Source: Candidatus Bathyarchaeota archaeon
Lineage (GTDB): Archaea; Thermoproteota; Bathyarchaeia; TCS64
Reading direction: 5' to 3'
Assembly: GCA_016930055.1 (NCBI GenBank)
Contig: JAFGHP010000018.1
Coordinates: forward strand, 1-57,462
Length of the DNA: 57,462 bases
Position 1 is the stretch's first letter. Every line of letters starts with the position of its first letter. The notes under the pieces were generated by a model, which saw nothing but the letters and a program-made list of their open reading frames with translations, ran no database searches and had not been told where the DNA came from. Positions 8,113-16,095 of this stretch are shown in pieces. The position numbers and the translations under genes were made by a program.

Positions 8113-9198
8113 ATGTCTAATATCATCAATGACTTCAGGGATAAAGATACTGCAAATAAATTATGTAAAATGATTAATAAATTATCAGATGGAAAAAGAA
8201 TAAAAATTGTTCATGTTTGTGGAACTCATGAAGATGCCATTACAAAGAATGGTATACGTAGTATGTTGCCTAAAAATGTTGAAGTACTTATGGGACCCGG
8301 ATGTCCTGTTTGTACTGTTCCACCCAATAAGATTGACTCAGTTATTAAAATTGCGGAATCTGGAGTAATTTTAACAACATTTGGTGACATGGTTAGAGTT
8401 CCTGCAAGTCATGGAAGTCTTGCTGATACTAAAGCTCGTGGAGCGGATGTACGTATTGTTTATAGTATTCATGATGCAGTTTTAATAGCTCAAAAAACAG
8501 ATCGTGAAGTAGTTCATTTTGGAATTGGATTTGAGACTACTGCACCAACAACTGCTTCAGAGTTATTATCTAAGGTGCCAGAAAATTTCAGTGTTTATAC
8601 AGCGCATCTCTTGATACCACCAGCCATGAAACATATATTAGAATCGGGAGAGACGAAAGTTGATGGATTTATAAATCCTGGACATGTTAGCGCAATAATT
8701 GGAGTCGAAGGTTATAAAGAAATTGAAAAAAAATTTAAAATACCACAAGTAATTGCAGGTTTCGAACCACTTGATATTCTCTTTTCAATTGTAATGATAT
8801 TAAAACAAATAAATGAAAATAGAGGAGAACTAGAAAATGCTTATAAAAGAATAGTAAAACAAGAAGGTAATTTAAATGCTTTAAAATTAATGCATACAGT
8901 CTTCGATATAACAGATTCTTCTTGGAGAGGAATAGGTTTAATACCAAAATCTGGACTTTCTTTAAAGAAAGATTTTGAAAAATATGATGCTTCAAAAAAA
9001 TTAGAATTAATAAAGGGTATTGATTACGATATGCCTGCAGGGTGTAGATGCGGAGATGTTTTAAAAGCAATCATCTACCCATGGGAATGTCCCTTATACA
9101 ATAAGTTATGTACGCCCCAAAACCCGATCGGACCGTGTATGGTTAGTCAAGAAGGTAGTTGTTATATCTCTGCAAAATATGGTATTGATAAAATTTGA
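8113..9198 (+). CDS. hypD: Hydrogenase maturation protein HypD
   Basis: Fe-S protein that works with HypC on the Fe(CN)2CO unit of [NiFe]-hydrogenases. At 361 residues it has normal length. The conserved blocks are all present: HVCGTHEDAI, GPGCPVC, TFGDMVRVP, GIGFETTAPTTA and NPGHVSAIIG. The C-terminal cluster-binding region is CRCGDVLKA...ECPLYNKLC...GPC. No hypC, hypE, hypF, hypA, hypB or hydrogenase subunit lies in the window, so its partners must be elsewhere. The stop codon overlaps the start of the acylphosphatase gene by four bases, giving a coupled two-gene unit. Confidence 0.93.
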   Translation: MSNIINDFRDKDTANKLCKMINKLSDGKRIKIVHVCGTHEDAITKNGIRSMLPKNVEVLMGPGCPVCTVPPNKIDSVIKIAESGVILTTFGDMVRVPASHGSLADTKARGADVRIVYSIHDAVLIAQKTDREVVHFGIGFETTAPTTASELLSKVPENFSVYTAHLLIPPAMKHILESGETKVDGFINPGHVSAIIGVEGYKEIEKKFKIPQVIAGFEPLDILFSIVMILKQINENRGELENAYKRIVKQEGNLNALKLMHTVFDITDSSWRGIGLIPKSGLSLKKDFEKYDASKKLELIKGIDYDMPAGCRCGDVLKAIIYPWECPLYNKLCTPQNPIGPCMVSQEGSCYISAKYGIDKI

Positions 9199-9470
9199 GA
9201 CGTGTTCATTTAATAGTTTATGGTCATGTTCAAGGAGTAGGTTATAGAAATTTTGCTGTAAATATGGCAAAAAAACTTGAAATTAATGGATGGATAAGGA
9301 ATCTACAAGATGGTTCTGTTGAAGTTATTGCTCAAGGTCAAACAGATAAAATTGATGAATTTTTATCATTATGTAAAATTGGACCATCAAAAGCAAAGGT
9401 CAATGAAATAAAACAATTAGATGAATACCGATTCGAAGATCTAAACGATTTTAAAATAAGTTATATATAA
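9195..9470 (+). CDS. Acylphosphatase, translationally coupled to hypD
   Basis: Acylphosphatase-fold enzyme of 91 residues, the standard size for a free-standing member; the family hydrolyses carboxyl-phosphate anhydrides. Signature motifs are GHVQGVGYRNF (phosphate loop with catalytic Arg) and GWIRNLQDGSVEV (catalytic Asn). It starts at a TTG inside the hypD stop region, with no better start downstream. The same fold forms the N-terminal domain of HypF, which releases phosphate from carbamoyl phosphate for hydrogenase cyanide-ligand synthesis. Coupling to hypD makes a maturation-related role attractive, though generic housekeeping activity is also possible. Confidence 0.88.
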   Translation: MRRVHLIVYGHVQGVGYRNFAVNMAKKLEINGWIRNLQDGSVEVIAQGQTDKIDEFLSLCKIGPSKAKVNEIKQLDEYRFEDLNDFKISYI

Positions 9471-9489
9471 AAAAAATATTTTTAGAAGA

Positions 9490-10593
9490 TTATATTGAAG
9501 CATATACTTCTTTTAGTGCTTCAAGCATACTAGTTAGACTTAAGCTAGGAATATATCCCATGTTTCCAATACGGTAAGTTACATCTTTTAAAGCACCATA
9601 TCCTTGAGCTAATTCATATCCTTTTAATCGCATTTCATCATAGATTTTTTTGCCGGGTACTCCTTTAGGAGCTTTAATACAATTAACAGTAGGACTTTCG
9701 TATCCACGTTTAGGATATACAGGTGTTCCAAGTTTTTTTACAGCTCGACGGATTTTTGTATTTCTCCTATTAAAAAGATCGAAATACCATTTTTTCCCAC
9801 CCTTTTCTTCAACCATATGTAAAACAGCATTTAAGGAAGCAATTTGAGGAATCACGCTTGTCACTGGTGTACCCTGTCCTCTTTGATGGTCTTTTTCCCA
9901 TAGTGTTAAATCGAAATAGTATCCTCGATTAGGCATTTTTTCCGCAATTTGGAGGCATTTTTTACTTACAGAACCGATTCCTAAGCCAGGTGGTACCCCA
10001 AAACATTTTTGGCTACTACTAAAACAGATATCAATACCCCAATCATCAACAAGTATTTCTGTTCCTCCCATACTACTTACAGCATCTACAAAAATTAGTT
10101 TTCCATGTTTTTTAGCAATTAAGCATAATTCACGGAGAGGATTTATCAAACCCACACTTGTTTCATTATGGGTTATTGCTACAGCTTCAACTTGAGGATT
10201 TTTCTTTAAAGCATCATCAAGTCCTTGAGGTGTTATAGGATCTCCTAAAGCTGGTTCTAAAATCTCTACTTGTTTACCATTACTTTTACCCACTTCAGCG
10301 AAACGTTTACCGAAATCCCCGTTTATACAAACAAGAAGTTTATCTTTAACACAGTTTCTTACAGCAGCTTCCATAAATCCAGTTCCAGTACTACTAAAAA
10401 GATAAATTGAGTTTTCAGTTTCAAGCCATTTTTTTAGAAGATCAACTGTATCGTAATGAATTTTTTTATATTCATCACTTCTATGACTATACATTTGTTG
10501 ACTCATGGTTTTAAGTACTATAGGGTAACAAGCTACTGGCCCAACAGTAAATAATTTCAATTTTAACTCACTGATGAAAGAACCGACGATCAA
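9490..10593 (-). CDS. Class V aminotransferase (serine-pyruvate / alanine-glyoxylate type)
   Basis: PLP enzyme of the SPT/AGT group, which exchanges amino groups between Ser, Ala or related donors and glyoxylate or pyruvate. The opening block is KLFTVGPVACYPIVL, SSTGTGFMEAA provides the phosphate-binding turn, VDAVSSMGG holds the PLP Asp, and SSQKCFGVPPGLG contains the Schiff-base Lys (near residue 195). Length is normal. The listed start is TTG at 10593; the family's first block begins about ten residues later, so a slightly shorter product is possible. Some archaeal members act on phosphonate or sulfonate substrates, so exact specificity is open. The divergent neighbour is a winged-helix protein. 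Confidence 0.85.
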   Translation of the reverse strand: MIVGSFISELKLKLFTVGPVACYPIVLKTMSQQMYSHRSDEYKKIHYDTVDLLKKWLETENSIYLFSSTGTGFMEAAVRNCVKDKLLVCINGDFGKRFAEVGKSNGKQVEILEPALGDPITPQGLDDALKKNPQVEAVAITHNETSVGLINPLRELCLIAKKHGKLIFVDAVSSMGGTEILVDDWGIDICFSSSQKCFGVPPGLGIGSVSKKCLQIAEKMPNRGYYFDLTLWEKDHQRGQGTPVTSVIPQIASLNAVLHMVEEKGGKKWYFDLFNRRNTKIRRAVKKLGTPVYPKRGYESPTVNCIKAPKGVPGKKIYDEMRLKGYELAQGYGALKDVTYRIGNMGYIPSLSLTSMLEALKEVYASI

Positions 10594-10622
10594 GATAAAA
10601 GTTTAGGGTAATAGATCTAAGT

Positions 10623-10847
10623 ATGGAACCAAAAATATTGAAAGGAAGTGAGGCAGACCAATTAATAATTAAAATATTGAAAGAAGCAGGTCAGCCATTA
10701 ACAACACGCGAAATTCAGACAGAAACCGAAAAAAAAATGGTAAGGTGTCCAGACTCAACTGTAGTTTTTTTAAATAAACTTAGAGTCAAAGGAACAATAA
10801 AAGGCGAAATGTCTAAAGAAAAGAAAGCTTGGATATGGTGGATTTAA
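10623..10847 (+). CDS. Small winged-helix DNA-binding protein
   Basis: A 74-residue protein consisting of little more than one winged helix-turn-helix domain: ILKEAGQPLTTREIQTE forms helices 1-2, STVVFLNKLRVKGTIKG the recognition helix and wing, and the C-terminus is KKAWIWWI. Proteins of this size in archaea are usually local transcription factors. It starts 29 bp from the divergent aminotransferase start and may control that promoter. Its last four bases overlap the end of the convergent DsrH-like gene. The call rests on the helix-turn-helix pattern rather than on a named family. Confidence 0.7.
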   Translation: MEPKILKGSEADQLIIKILKEAGQPLTTREIQTETEKKMVRCPDSTVVFLNKLRVKGTIKGEMSKEKKAWIWWI

Positions 10848-11119
10848 CACCAATTAACAATATTTGAACATAATTCAATTAATTTTACCCAACCATCGTA
10901 ATCAATAACATTAATTTTTTCAAATTTTTTATTACACTCATCTTCAAGAATGAAAAGTTTAGCAAAGGAAAATATTTGAATGTTTTTTTTATCTTCAAGT
11001 AACTTACACCCTTCTCCAATAAAAAGAATAAAAACTTCTTTCTCCTGTATAGAAATTGCATTAACTATTTCAACTATAGAACTGGCTTCTTTTGAAGAAA
11101 TTGTAATTAATGTTGCCAT
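10844..11119 (-). CDS. DsrH/TusB-like protein
   Basis: Small DsrE/F/H-superfamily protein, third of a three-gene set. The opening MATLITISSKE and the central VFILFIGEGCKLLE match the Rossmann-like core of the family. The penultimate region ends VNWC, putting a cysteine at the extreme C-terminus, consistent with a sulfur-accepting role. In bacteria TusBCD/DsrEFH relay persulfide sulfur for tRNA thiolation or sulfur oxidation. No sulfite reductase or mnmA-like gene is present here, so the acceptor is unknown. It is the most divergent of the three and the subfamily is inferred partly from gene order. Confidence 0.65.
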   Translation of the reverse strand: MATLITISSKEASSIVEIVNAISIQEKEVFILFIGEGCKLLEDKKNIQIFSFAKLFILEDECNKKFEKINVIDYDGWVKLIELCSNIVNWC

Positions 11120-11129
11120 TTTTTTCCTC

Positions 11130-11474
11130 CTAAAAAGTTGTTACTACTTTTGCTTCTAAAATGGATTTTATAAATTCATTTATGGTTATTAACTGTATAT
11201 TAAGGCTAGGATCTAAATCAGTTAATTGAATATTAAATTTTTTTAGATTAGAATCTATCACAAAGAATCCTGCTAAATCAGATGAAGTTTTTAGATAATC
11301 CCAAAAAGTATCAGATCCCCATCTTCCCTTAATAATAACTTCCAGTGCGTCATCAATAAATAATATTAGCGGAAGATGATCCATACCTACAAAAGCCGCA
11401 GTAATTCTTAACCCCTCAAAAAAACGTGAATTAGGATAAATAGAACTTTTAAAAATAAAAATTGTTATAACCAT
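11130..11474 (-). CDS. DsrF/TusC-like protein
   Basis: Middle gene of the DsrE/F/H-like trio, 114 residues. The text RITAAFVGMDHLPLILFIDDALEVII is typical of the TusC/DsrF core, where a hydrophobic strand is followed by a conserved acidic turn. There is no cysteine in the whole protein, so it cannot itself carry persulfide sulfur; DsrF/TusC members often play a structural role in the hexamer. It starts at ATG 11474, six bases from the upstream DsrE-like gene and about ten from the downstream one, consistent with one transcript. Confidence 0.7.
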   Translation of the reverse strand: MVITIFIFKSSIYPNSRFFEGLRITAAFVGMDHLPLILFIDDALEVIIKGRWGSDTFWDYLKTSSDLAGFFVIDSNLKKFNIQLTDLDPSLNIQLITINEFIKSILEAKVVTTF

Positions 11475-11480
11475 TTGTTA

Positions 11481-11777
11481 TCACATAAAAACTATCTTTT
11501 CTGATTCTTCAAATAATTCAACAAGTTCAGTTAAACTACTCATTTTAATTTTATCGATAAAGTGGTTTTGTGAACCAATTTTAAATTGACTATAACTTGT
11601 TCTACAAATAAGAAGTTCTGCATTTATTTTTTCGAATAAACTAGGTTTCTTCAATAGCAGTATAGAATCTTCATTAAAAAATAAGGTAACTTTATGTCCC
11701 TTATTTATCGCTGAATTCGTTAATCCAATAATATGTTTCAACTTTTCTTGAGTTGAAATTATTATCAGGAGTTGCAT
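11481..11777 (-). CDS. DsrE/TusD-like protein
   Basis: First gene of the DsrE/F/H-like trio, 98 residues. It opens MQLLIIISTQEK, the usual first strand, followed by GHKVTLFFNEDSILLL and then INAELLICRTSYSQFKI, whose cysteine lies where DsrE/TusD proteins carry the sulfur-transferring Cys. Of the three, this and the DsrH-like protein are the plausible sulfur carriers. Its ATG lies next to an AT-rich 174-bp gap that probably holds the promoter of the operon and of the divergent methyltransferase gene. Confidence 0.72.
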   Translation of the reverse strand: MQLLIIISTQEKLKHIIGLTNSAINKGHKVTLFFNEDSILLLKKPSLFEKINAELLICRTSYSQFKIGSQNHFIDKIKMSSLTELVELFEESEKIVFM

Positions 11778-11951
11778 GAAAACTGTTGATAAAACGATAA
11801 TTAATAAGTTATCTTTTTTACTTTAAAACATAAATATTTAAATTAATATATTAATAAAAAAAATAAATAATTTTTTATAATGGTTTAATGATTTTTTCTG
11901 GGATATATATGGGGAATCGTATTCCAGTTAAATGATTTAAACTATAGAGAT

Positions 11952-12680
11952 TTGAATTCTCAACATCTTTTATATAATAAACTTGCTTGGTTATACGACA
12001 AAATATATCCAAAAATCTTTTCATATCATGTAATTTTTAACATAATCGATTTACAACTCATAAATAATGGTTCAAGAAAAGTCTTAGAAGTTGCATGTGG
12101 TACAGGAAGATTAATGTCAATTTTAGAAGAAAAGTGGTACGAAGTAACAGGACTTGATTTGAGTAGCCATATGTTATCTATAGCTAGAAAAAGATGTCAA
12201 GGAAAACTGATCCAAGAAGATATGAGAAGGATGAATCTGAATGAAAAATTTGATGCAGTTTTATGTTTTGGAAACAGTTTTACATATATACAAAATGATA
12301 AGGACATAGATAATACACTTATTAAATTTAGACAACACCTAGAACCAGGCGGTATTCTTATTTTCGATAATATAGATGCTTCAAAAATTAATAAGAGAAA
12401 ATTTGAAACTTGGTTAGAAACAAAATTTAGTTTTGAGGATATGATAATTACTCGTAGAACCTTTAACTCTAATTATAATTCAGTAAATAATACTTGGGAT
12501 GTCCTTTGGAATTATATTATAGAAAAAGATGAAGAAAGCGAAGGATTAACGGATAAAACAAAAATAAGAGCTTTTCATAAAAACTATCTATTTTCAAAAC
12601 TTAAGAAACACGGATTTATATCACCAGAAGTAATAAATGAAGATGGATTTATTATTAAAACATATAAAAGGAAATACTAA
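11952..12680 (+). CDS. Class I SAM-dependent methyltransferase
   Basis: Methyltransferase of the common archaeal/bacterial small-molecule type, substrate unknown. Motif I is VLEVACGTGRLMSILEE (about residues 40-56), the acidic strand-2 residue is in GLDLS, and motif IV reads FDAVLCFGNSFTYI. A YDKIYP motif near the N-terminus is shared with many relatives. The start is TTG at 11952; no ATG is available before motif I. It converges with the glycyl radical enzyme gene, the two stops being two bases apart, so shared termination rather than shared function is indicated. Confidence 0.82.
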   Translation: MNSQHLLYNKLAWLYDKIYPKIFSYHVIFNIIDLQLINNGSRKVLEVACGTGRLMSILEEKWYEVTGLDLSSHMLSIARKRCQGKLIQEDMRRMNLNEKFDAVLCFGNSFTYIQNDKDIDNTLIKFRQHLEPGGILIFDNIDASKINKRKFETWLETKFSFEDMIITRRTFNSNYNSVNNTWDVLWNYIIEKDEESEGLTDKTKIRAFHKNYLFSKLKKHGFISPEVINEDGFIIKTYKRKY

Positions 12681-12682
12681 AT

Positions 12683-15043
12683 TCAAAAAATTTTTTGTTC
12701 TGTCCTAGCAATAATTTCTTCTTGTAATTCTTTACCGATATCAACGAAATAATCACTATATCCAGCTACGCGTACAATTAAGTCTAAATACTTTTCAGGA
12801 TTTTTTTGGGCCTCTCTAAGAGTCTTCGAATCAATGACATTAAACTGTATGTGATGCCCATCAAGCCGGAAATAAGTACGTACCAGACTTGCCAACTTAT
12901 CCAAACTGAGATCGTCTGAAAGTACACTTGGTATAAATTTTTGATTAAGCAAAGTACCTCCAGTTAAAGCATGATCAATTTTACTCGCAGATTTAATTAC
13001 AGATGTTGGTCCTTTCTTATCAGATCCATGACTCGGGCTAATACCATCGTTTAATGGCTCACCAGACCTTCTACCATCAGGTAATGCACCGGTTACTCTA
13101 CCAAAATAAATATGCACTGTTGTTGGTAAAAGATTAGCACGATACTGTCCTCCTTTTGTATTTGGCCGACCATCAAGTGCTTCAAAATAATAATTAAAAA
13201 TTGTTTTAGCTATATTGTCTGCGTAATCTAAATCATTTCCGTATTTAGGTGTCTTTTTTAACAATAATTGTCGTATTCTTTCGTCTTCAAAATTTGTATT
13301 TAATTGTTGTAATAACTCTTCAAAACTCAGATTTTTTTGATCGAAAACGTGATATTTTATTGCGCTTAAACTGTCTGTGGTTGATGCAATTCCAACTCCT
13401 TGAATATAGGTTGAATTGTATCTAGCACCCCCTTGATGATAATCTAAACCACTTTTTATACAATCTTCTACAAATAAGCTCATCACTGGTGTAGGCATAA
13501 GTTCAGCGAATATTCTTTCGATAATGTTATTTCCCTTTATTTTTATTTCGATAAAATAATTTAGTTGTTGTCTATAGGCTTCTAAAAGCTGCTTAAAATC
13601 AGTAAAGTTACGAGGATTACCAGTTTCTAAACCAATCTTTTTTCCAGAAGCGGGATCTACTCCATTATTTAAAGTTATTTCAAGTATTTTTGGCCAATTA
13701 ATATAACCTGTTAAATTACAATTTTCTTTACCAAAAACACTAATTTCTACACACCCACTTGGACCCCCTGATCTTGCATCAAAGATTGATTTTCCTTGAC
13801 GTAGAAATTCTAGTAAAATAACATCTGTATTAAACATACTTGGTTGTCCAAAACCTGCTTGCACAACCTTGGTGGCATGTTTTAAAAAGATGTCAGGGTT
13901 TTTTTTGCTTAATTGAATACAAGCACTTGGTTGTATAAGATGCATTTCCTTAACGACATCCAATATTAAGTAACTTAATTCGTTAACAGCATCGCTCCCA
14001 TCAGATTTTAATCCACCAACATTAATTAATGCAAAATCTTGGTAAGTTCCACTTTGTTCTTCGGTTATAGCAACTTTCGGTGGTGCAGGTTGATTATTAA
14101 ATTTAACCCAGAAACACTCCAATAACTCCTTAGCAGTTTCTTTATCAAGAGAACCATCTTCTAATTCGTTTGTATAAAAACTTATTAAATGTTGATCAAG
14201 CCGCCCTGGACAATAACTATCCCAAGTATTTAATTCAGTTACTACAGCTAGATGACAAAACCAGTAACATTGTAAAGCTTCCCAAAAAGTTTGGGGAGGA
14301 TTCGAAGGAACATAACTACAGATTTCAGATATTTTTAATAATTCTGATTTGCGCTTGTCGTCTTTTTCTAAGTTAGCTAGATTTAAAGCTAATTCAGAAT
14401 ACCTTTTTGCATAATCTGAGATTGTGTCAGCAACAATCTCCATAGCTTTAAGCTCTTCTTCTTTGGCATAAGCTCTCGGATCATTAATAAAATCTAAAGA
14501 ATCAATGCTTTCTCTAATTTCTTTTTTAAAAAAATTCAACCCTTTATGATAGATCTTATCTCCAAGAACAGCATGACCTGGCGCTCTTTGTTCCATAAAT
14601 TCAGTAAAAATTCCTGCATCGAAAGATTCCAACCAGTCGTTATCCATTGAATTAAATATTTTTTCTCTAATAGTCTTACCTTTCCAAAAAGGAATTATTT
14701 CCTTTTCATAAACCTGTCTAGTTTCTTCACTTACCCTGAACGGGGTTCTTTTTCGAGAACTCATAATATCAAGATCTTCAAGAGTATGACAACATAATTC
14801 TGGAAAAGTTGGTGTTGCTTTCGGTGAAGGCCCTCTTTCACCTACAATTAATTCATCTTTACCTATTGATATTTTTTTATTTAATAATAAATGCCTTAAA
14901 GCTAGAGCTCTAAAAACAGGAACACTAAACTTCTGATTCTCTGAGTTTTTATAGAAATCAGTTAATAATTTTGCTCTTTCATAAGTAATAAATGGTTTTA
15001 TATTTACACTTTCTTCTCTTAAACGTTGTACTCTTTCGTTCAA
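12683..15043 (-). CDS. Glycyl radical enzyme, trans-4-hydroxy-L-proline dehydratase-like
   Basis: Oxygen-sensitive glycyl radical enzyme of 786 residues. The radical Gly lies in VRVAGYSDYF (residue 761), and the thiyl-radical Cys and base Glu lie in SGCVE (about residue 430). GCVE marks the dehydratase/lyase branch rather than true pyruvate formate-lyase, which has adjacent cysteines. From memory, segments such as LREESVN, MEQRAPGH, ELNTWDS, NNQPAPPKV and GGARYNS follow clostridial hydroxyproline dehydratase (water removal giving pyrroline-5-carboxylate) very closely; other dehydratases remain possible. It starts at TTG with GGAGG at seven bases' spacing. Its activase ends three bases upstream. 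No pyrroline-carboxylate reductase is in the window. Confidence 0.82.
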   Translation of the reverse strand: MNERVQRLREESVNIKPFITYERAKLLTDFYKNSENQKFSVPVFRALALRHLLLNKKISIGKDELIVGERGPSPKATPTFPELCCHTLEDLDIMSSRKRTPFRVSEETRQVYEKEIIPFWKGKTIREKIFNSMDNDWLESFDAGIFTEFMEQRAPGHAVLGDKIYHKGLNFFKKEIRESIDSLDFINDPRAYAKEEELKAMEIVADTISDYAKRYSELALNLANLEKDDKRKSELLKISEICSYVPSNPPQTFWEALQCYWFCHLAVVTELNTWDSYCPGRLDQHLISFYTNELEDGSLDKETAKELLECFWVKFNNQPAPPKVAITEEQSGTYQDFALINVGGLKSDGSDAVNELSYLILDVVKEMHLIQPSACIQLSKKNPDIFLKHATKVVQAGFGQPSMFNTDVILLEFLRQGKSIFDARSGGPSGCVEISVFGKENCNLTGYINWPKILEITLNNGVDPASGKKIGLETGNPRNFTDFKQLLEAYRQQLNYFIEIKIKGNNIIERIFAELMPTPVMSLFVEDCIKSGLDYHQGGARYNSTYIQGVGIASTTDSLSAIKYHVFDQKNLSFEELLQQLNTNFEDERIRQLLLKKTPKYGNDLDYADNIAKTIFNYYFEALDGRPNTKGGQYRANLLPTTVHIYFGRVTGALPDGRRSGEPLNDGISPSHGSDKKGPTSVIKSASKIDHALTGGTLLNQKFIPSVLSDDLSLDKLASLVRTYFRLDGHHIQFNVIDSKTLREAQKNPEKYLDLIVRVAGYSDYFVDIGKELQEEIIARTEQKIF

Positions 15044-15046
15044 CCC

Positions 15047-15937
15047 TTATCCTCCAATCTTAACCTTTAGATTATATTTTACTAAGAGTTCCTCAATTTT
15101 ATTTATAAGCTCTTCACTTAATGTTTTAGTAATGTGAAAAGGGGTTTTACTAATATTTAGACGTTTCAACTTTTCTATACCAGCTTTATGATAGGGTAAA
15201 ATATGAACCTCTTTAAATCCTAGATTAAAAACAAAGTCACCTAAAATTTCCATTTGTTCAAAATCATCATTAACTCCTGGAATTAATGGCACACGGATTA
15301 TGACATTTTTATCTCTTAATAATTTTAAATTTCTCAGAATAAGCTTGTTACTCACACCCGTATATGTTTCATGAAGTTTTCCATTCATAAATTTGATGTC
15401 ATATAAAAATAGATCAACGTTTTCTTTGATTGTAAGAATTGTTTCAGGGTTTGCGTAACCACATGTTTCAATAGCAGTATGAATTTTATGGTTTTTGCAT
15501 TCTTTAAGTAGATTATTTAAAAAAACTGGTTGTAAAAGAGGTTCTCCCCCACTAAATGTAACTCCACCACCAGATTCTTCATAAAAAGGTATATCTTTCT
15601 CGATTTCATTCATGACTTCATTTACTGTCATGTCTTTTCCAACAATCATTAATGCCTCAGAATAACATTCATTGATACATTTTTCACAATAATTACATTT
15701 TGCCTCGTTAATTTTTAGTCCTGGATTAAAAATTATTGCGTCGTTAGGACAAGCCATGATACAAGCTTTGCATCCAATGCACTTATCGGACCACCACATA
15801 AATTCAATCTTTGGAGATTTACTTTCTGGATTGTGGCACCAAGGGCAATCTAGTGGACATCCCTTTAAGAAAACGATTGTCCGTATTCCTGGACCATCAT
15901 GTATTGCGTAGTGTTGAATATCGAAGACTAGACCCAT
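15047..15937 (-). CDS. Glycyl radical enzyme activating enzyme (radical SAM)
   Basis: Radical-SAM activase that installs the glycyl radical on its partner using SAM and a [4Fe-4S] cluster. The cluster motif is KGCPLDCPWCHNPES (CxxxCxxC, about residues 26-36). An inserted double ferredoxin domain follows (CIGCKACIMACP and CNYCEKCINEC), as in the activases of glycerol, choline and hydroxyproline enzymes. GGGVTFSGGEPL is the SAM-binding strand. It is the first gene of a tight two-gene operon; its last Gly-Gly codons double as the ribosome-binding site GGAGG of the radical enzyme gene. The promoter must lie in the 158-bp gap shared with the divergent MFS gene. Confidence 0.92.
   Translation of the reverse strand: MGLVFDIQHYAIHDGPGIRTIVFLKGCPLDCPWCHNPESKSPKIEFMWWSDKCIGCKACIMACPNDAIIFNPGLKINEAKCNYCEKCINECYSEALMIVGKDMTVNEVMNEIEKDIPFYEESGGGVTFSGGEPLLQPVFLNNLLKECKNHKIHTAIETCGYANPETILTIKENVDLFLYDIKFMNGKLHETYTGVSNKLILRNLKLLRDKNVIIRVPLIPGVNDDFEQMEILGDFVFNLGFKEVHILPYHKAGIEKLKRLNISKTPFHITKTLSEELINKIEELLVKYNLKVKIGG
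15051..15055 (-). promoter_or_regulatory. Ribosome-binding site of the glycyl radical enzyme gene
   Basis: GGAGG on the minus strand, seven bases before the TTG at 15043. It decides that start codon, since no ATG is available near the family's N-terminal block, and it lies inside the last codons of the activase gene. Confidence 0.75.
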
Positions 15938-16095
15938 TTATTGCAACCATAATTAAAGGGACTATTTATCTTTTAATACTATAAAAAGAATTAAAGAACT
16001 AAAAAGGTTCAAATCTTGATAAATGCAAAGAGGAATCTTAAATTAACGAATATTAGGAATTAAATCAACTAACTAATCTTTAAAGGTGTACTTTA

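Noticed and set aside
12683-15043. Assignment as pyruvate formate-lyase
   Set aside because: The active site reads SGCVE with one Cys and a Glu; true pyruvate formate-lyase has two adjacent cysteines.
16000-16020. GGTTCAAATC resembling a tRNA T-loop
   Set aside because: No matching T stem, acceptor stem or anticodon arm around it.
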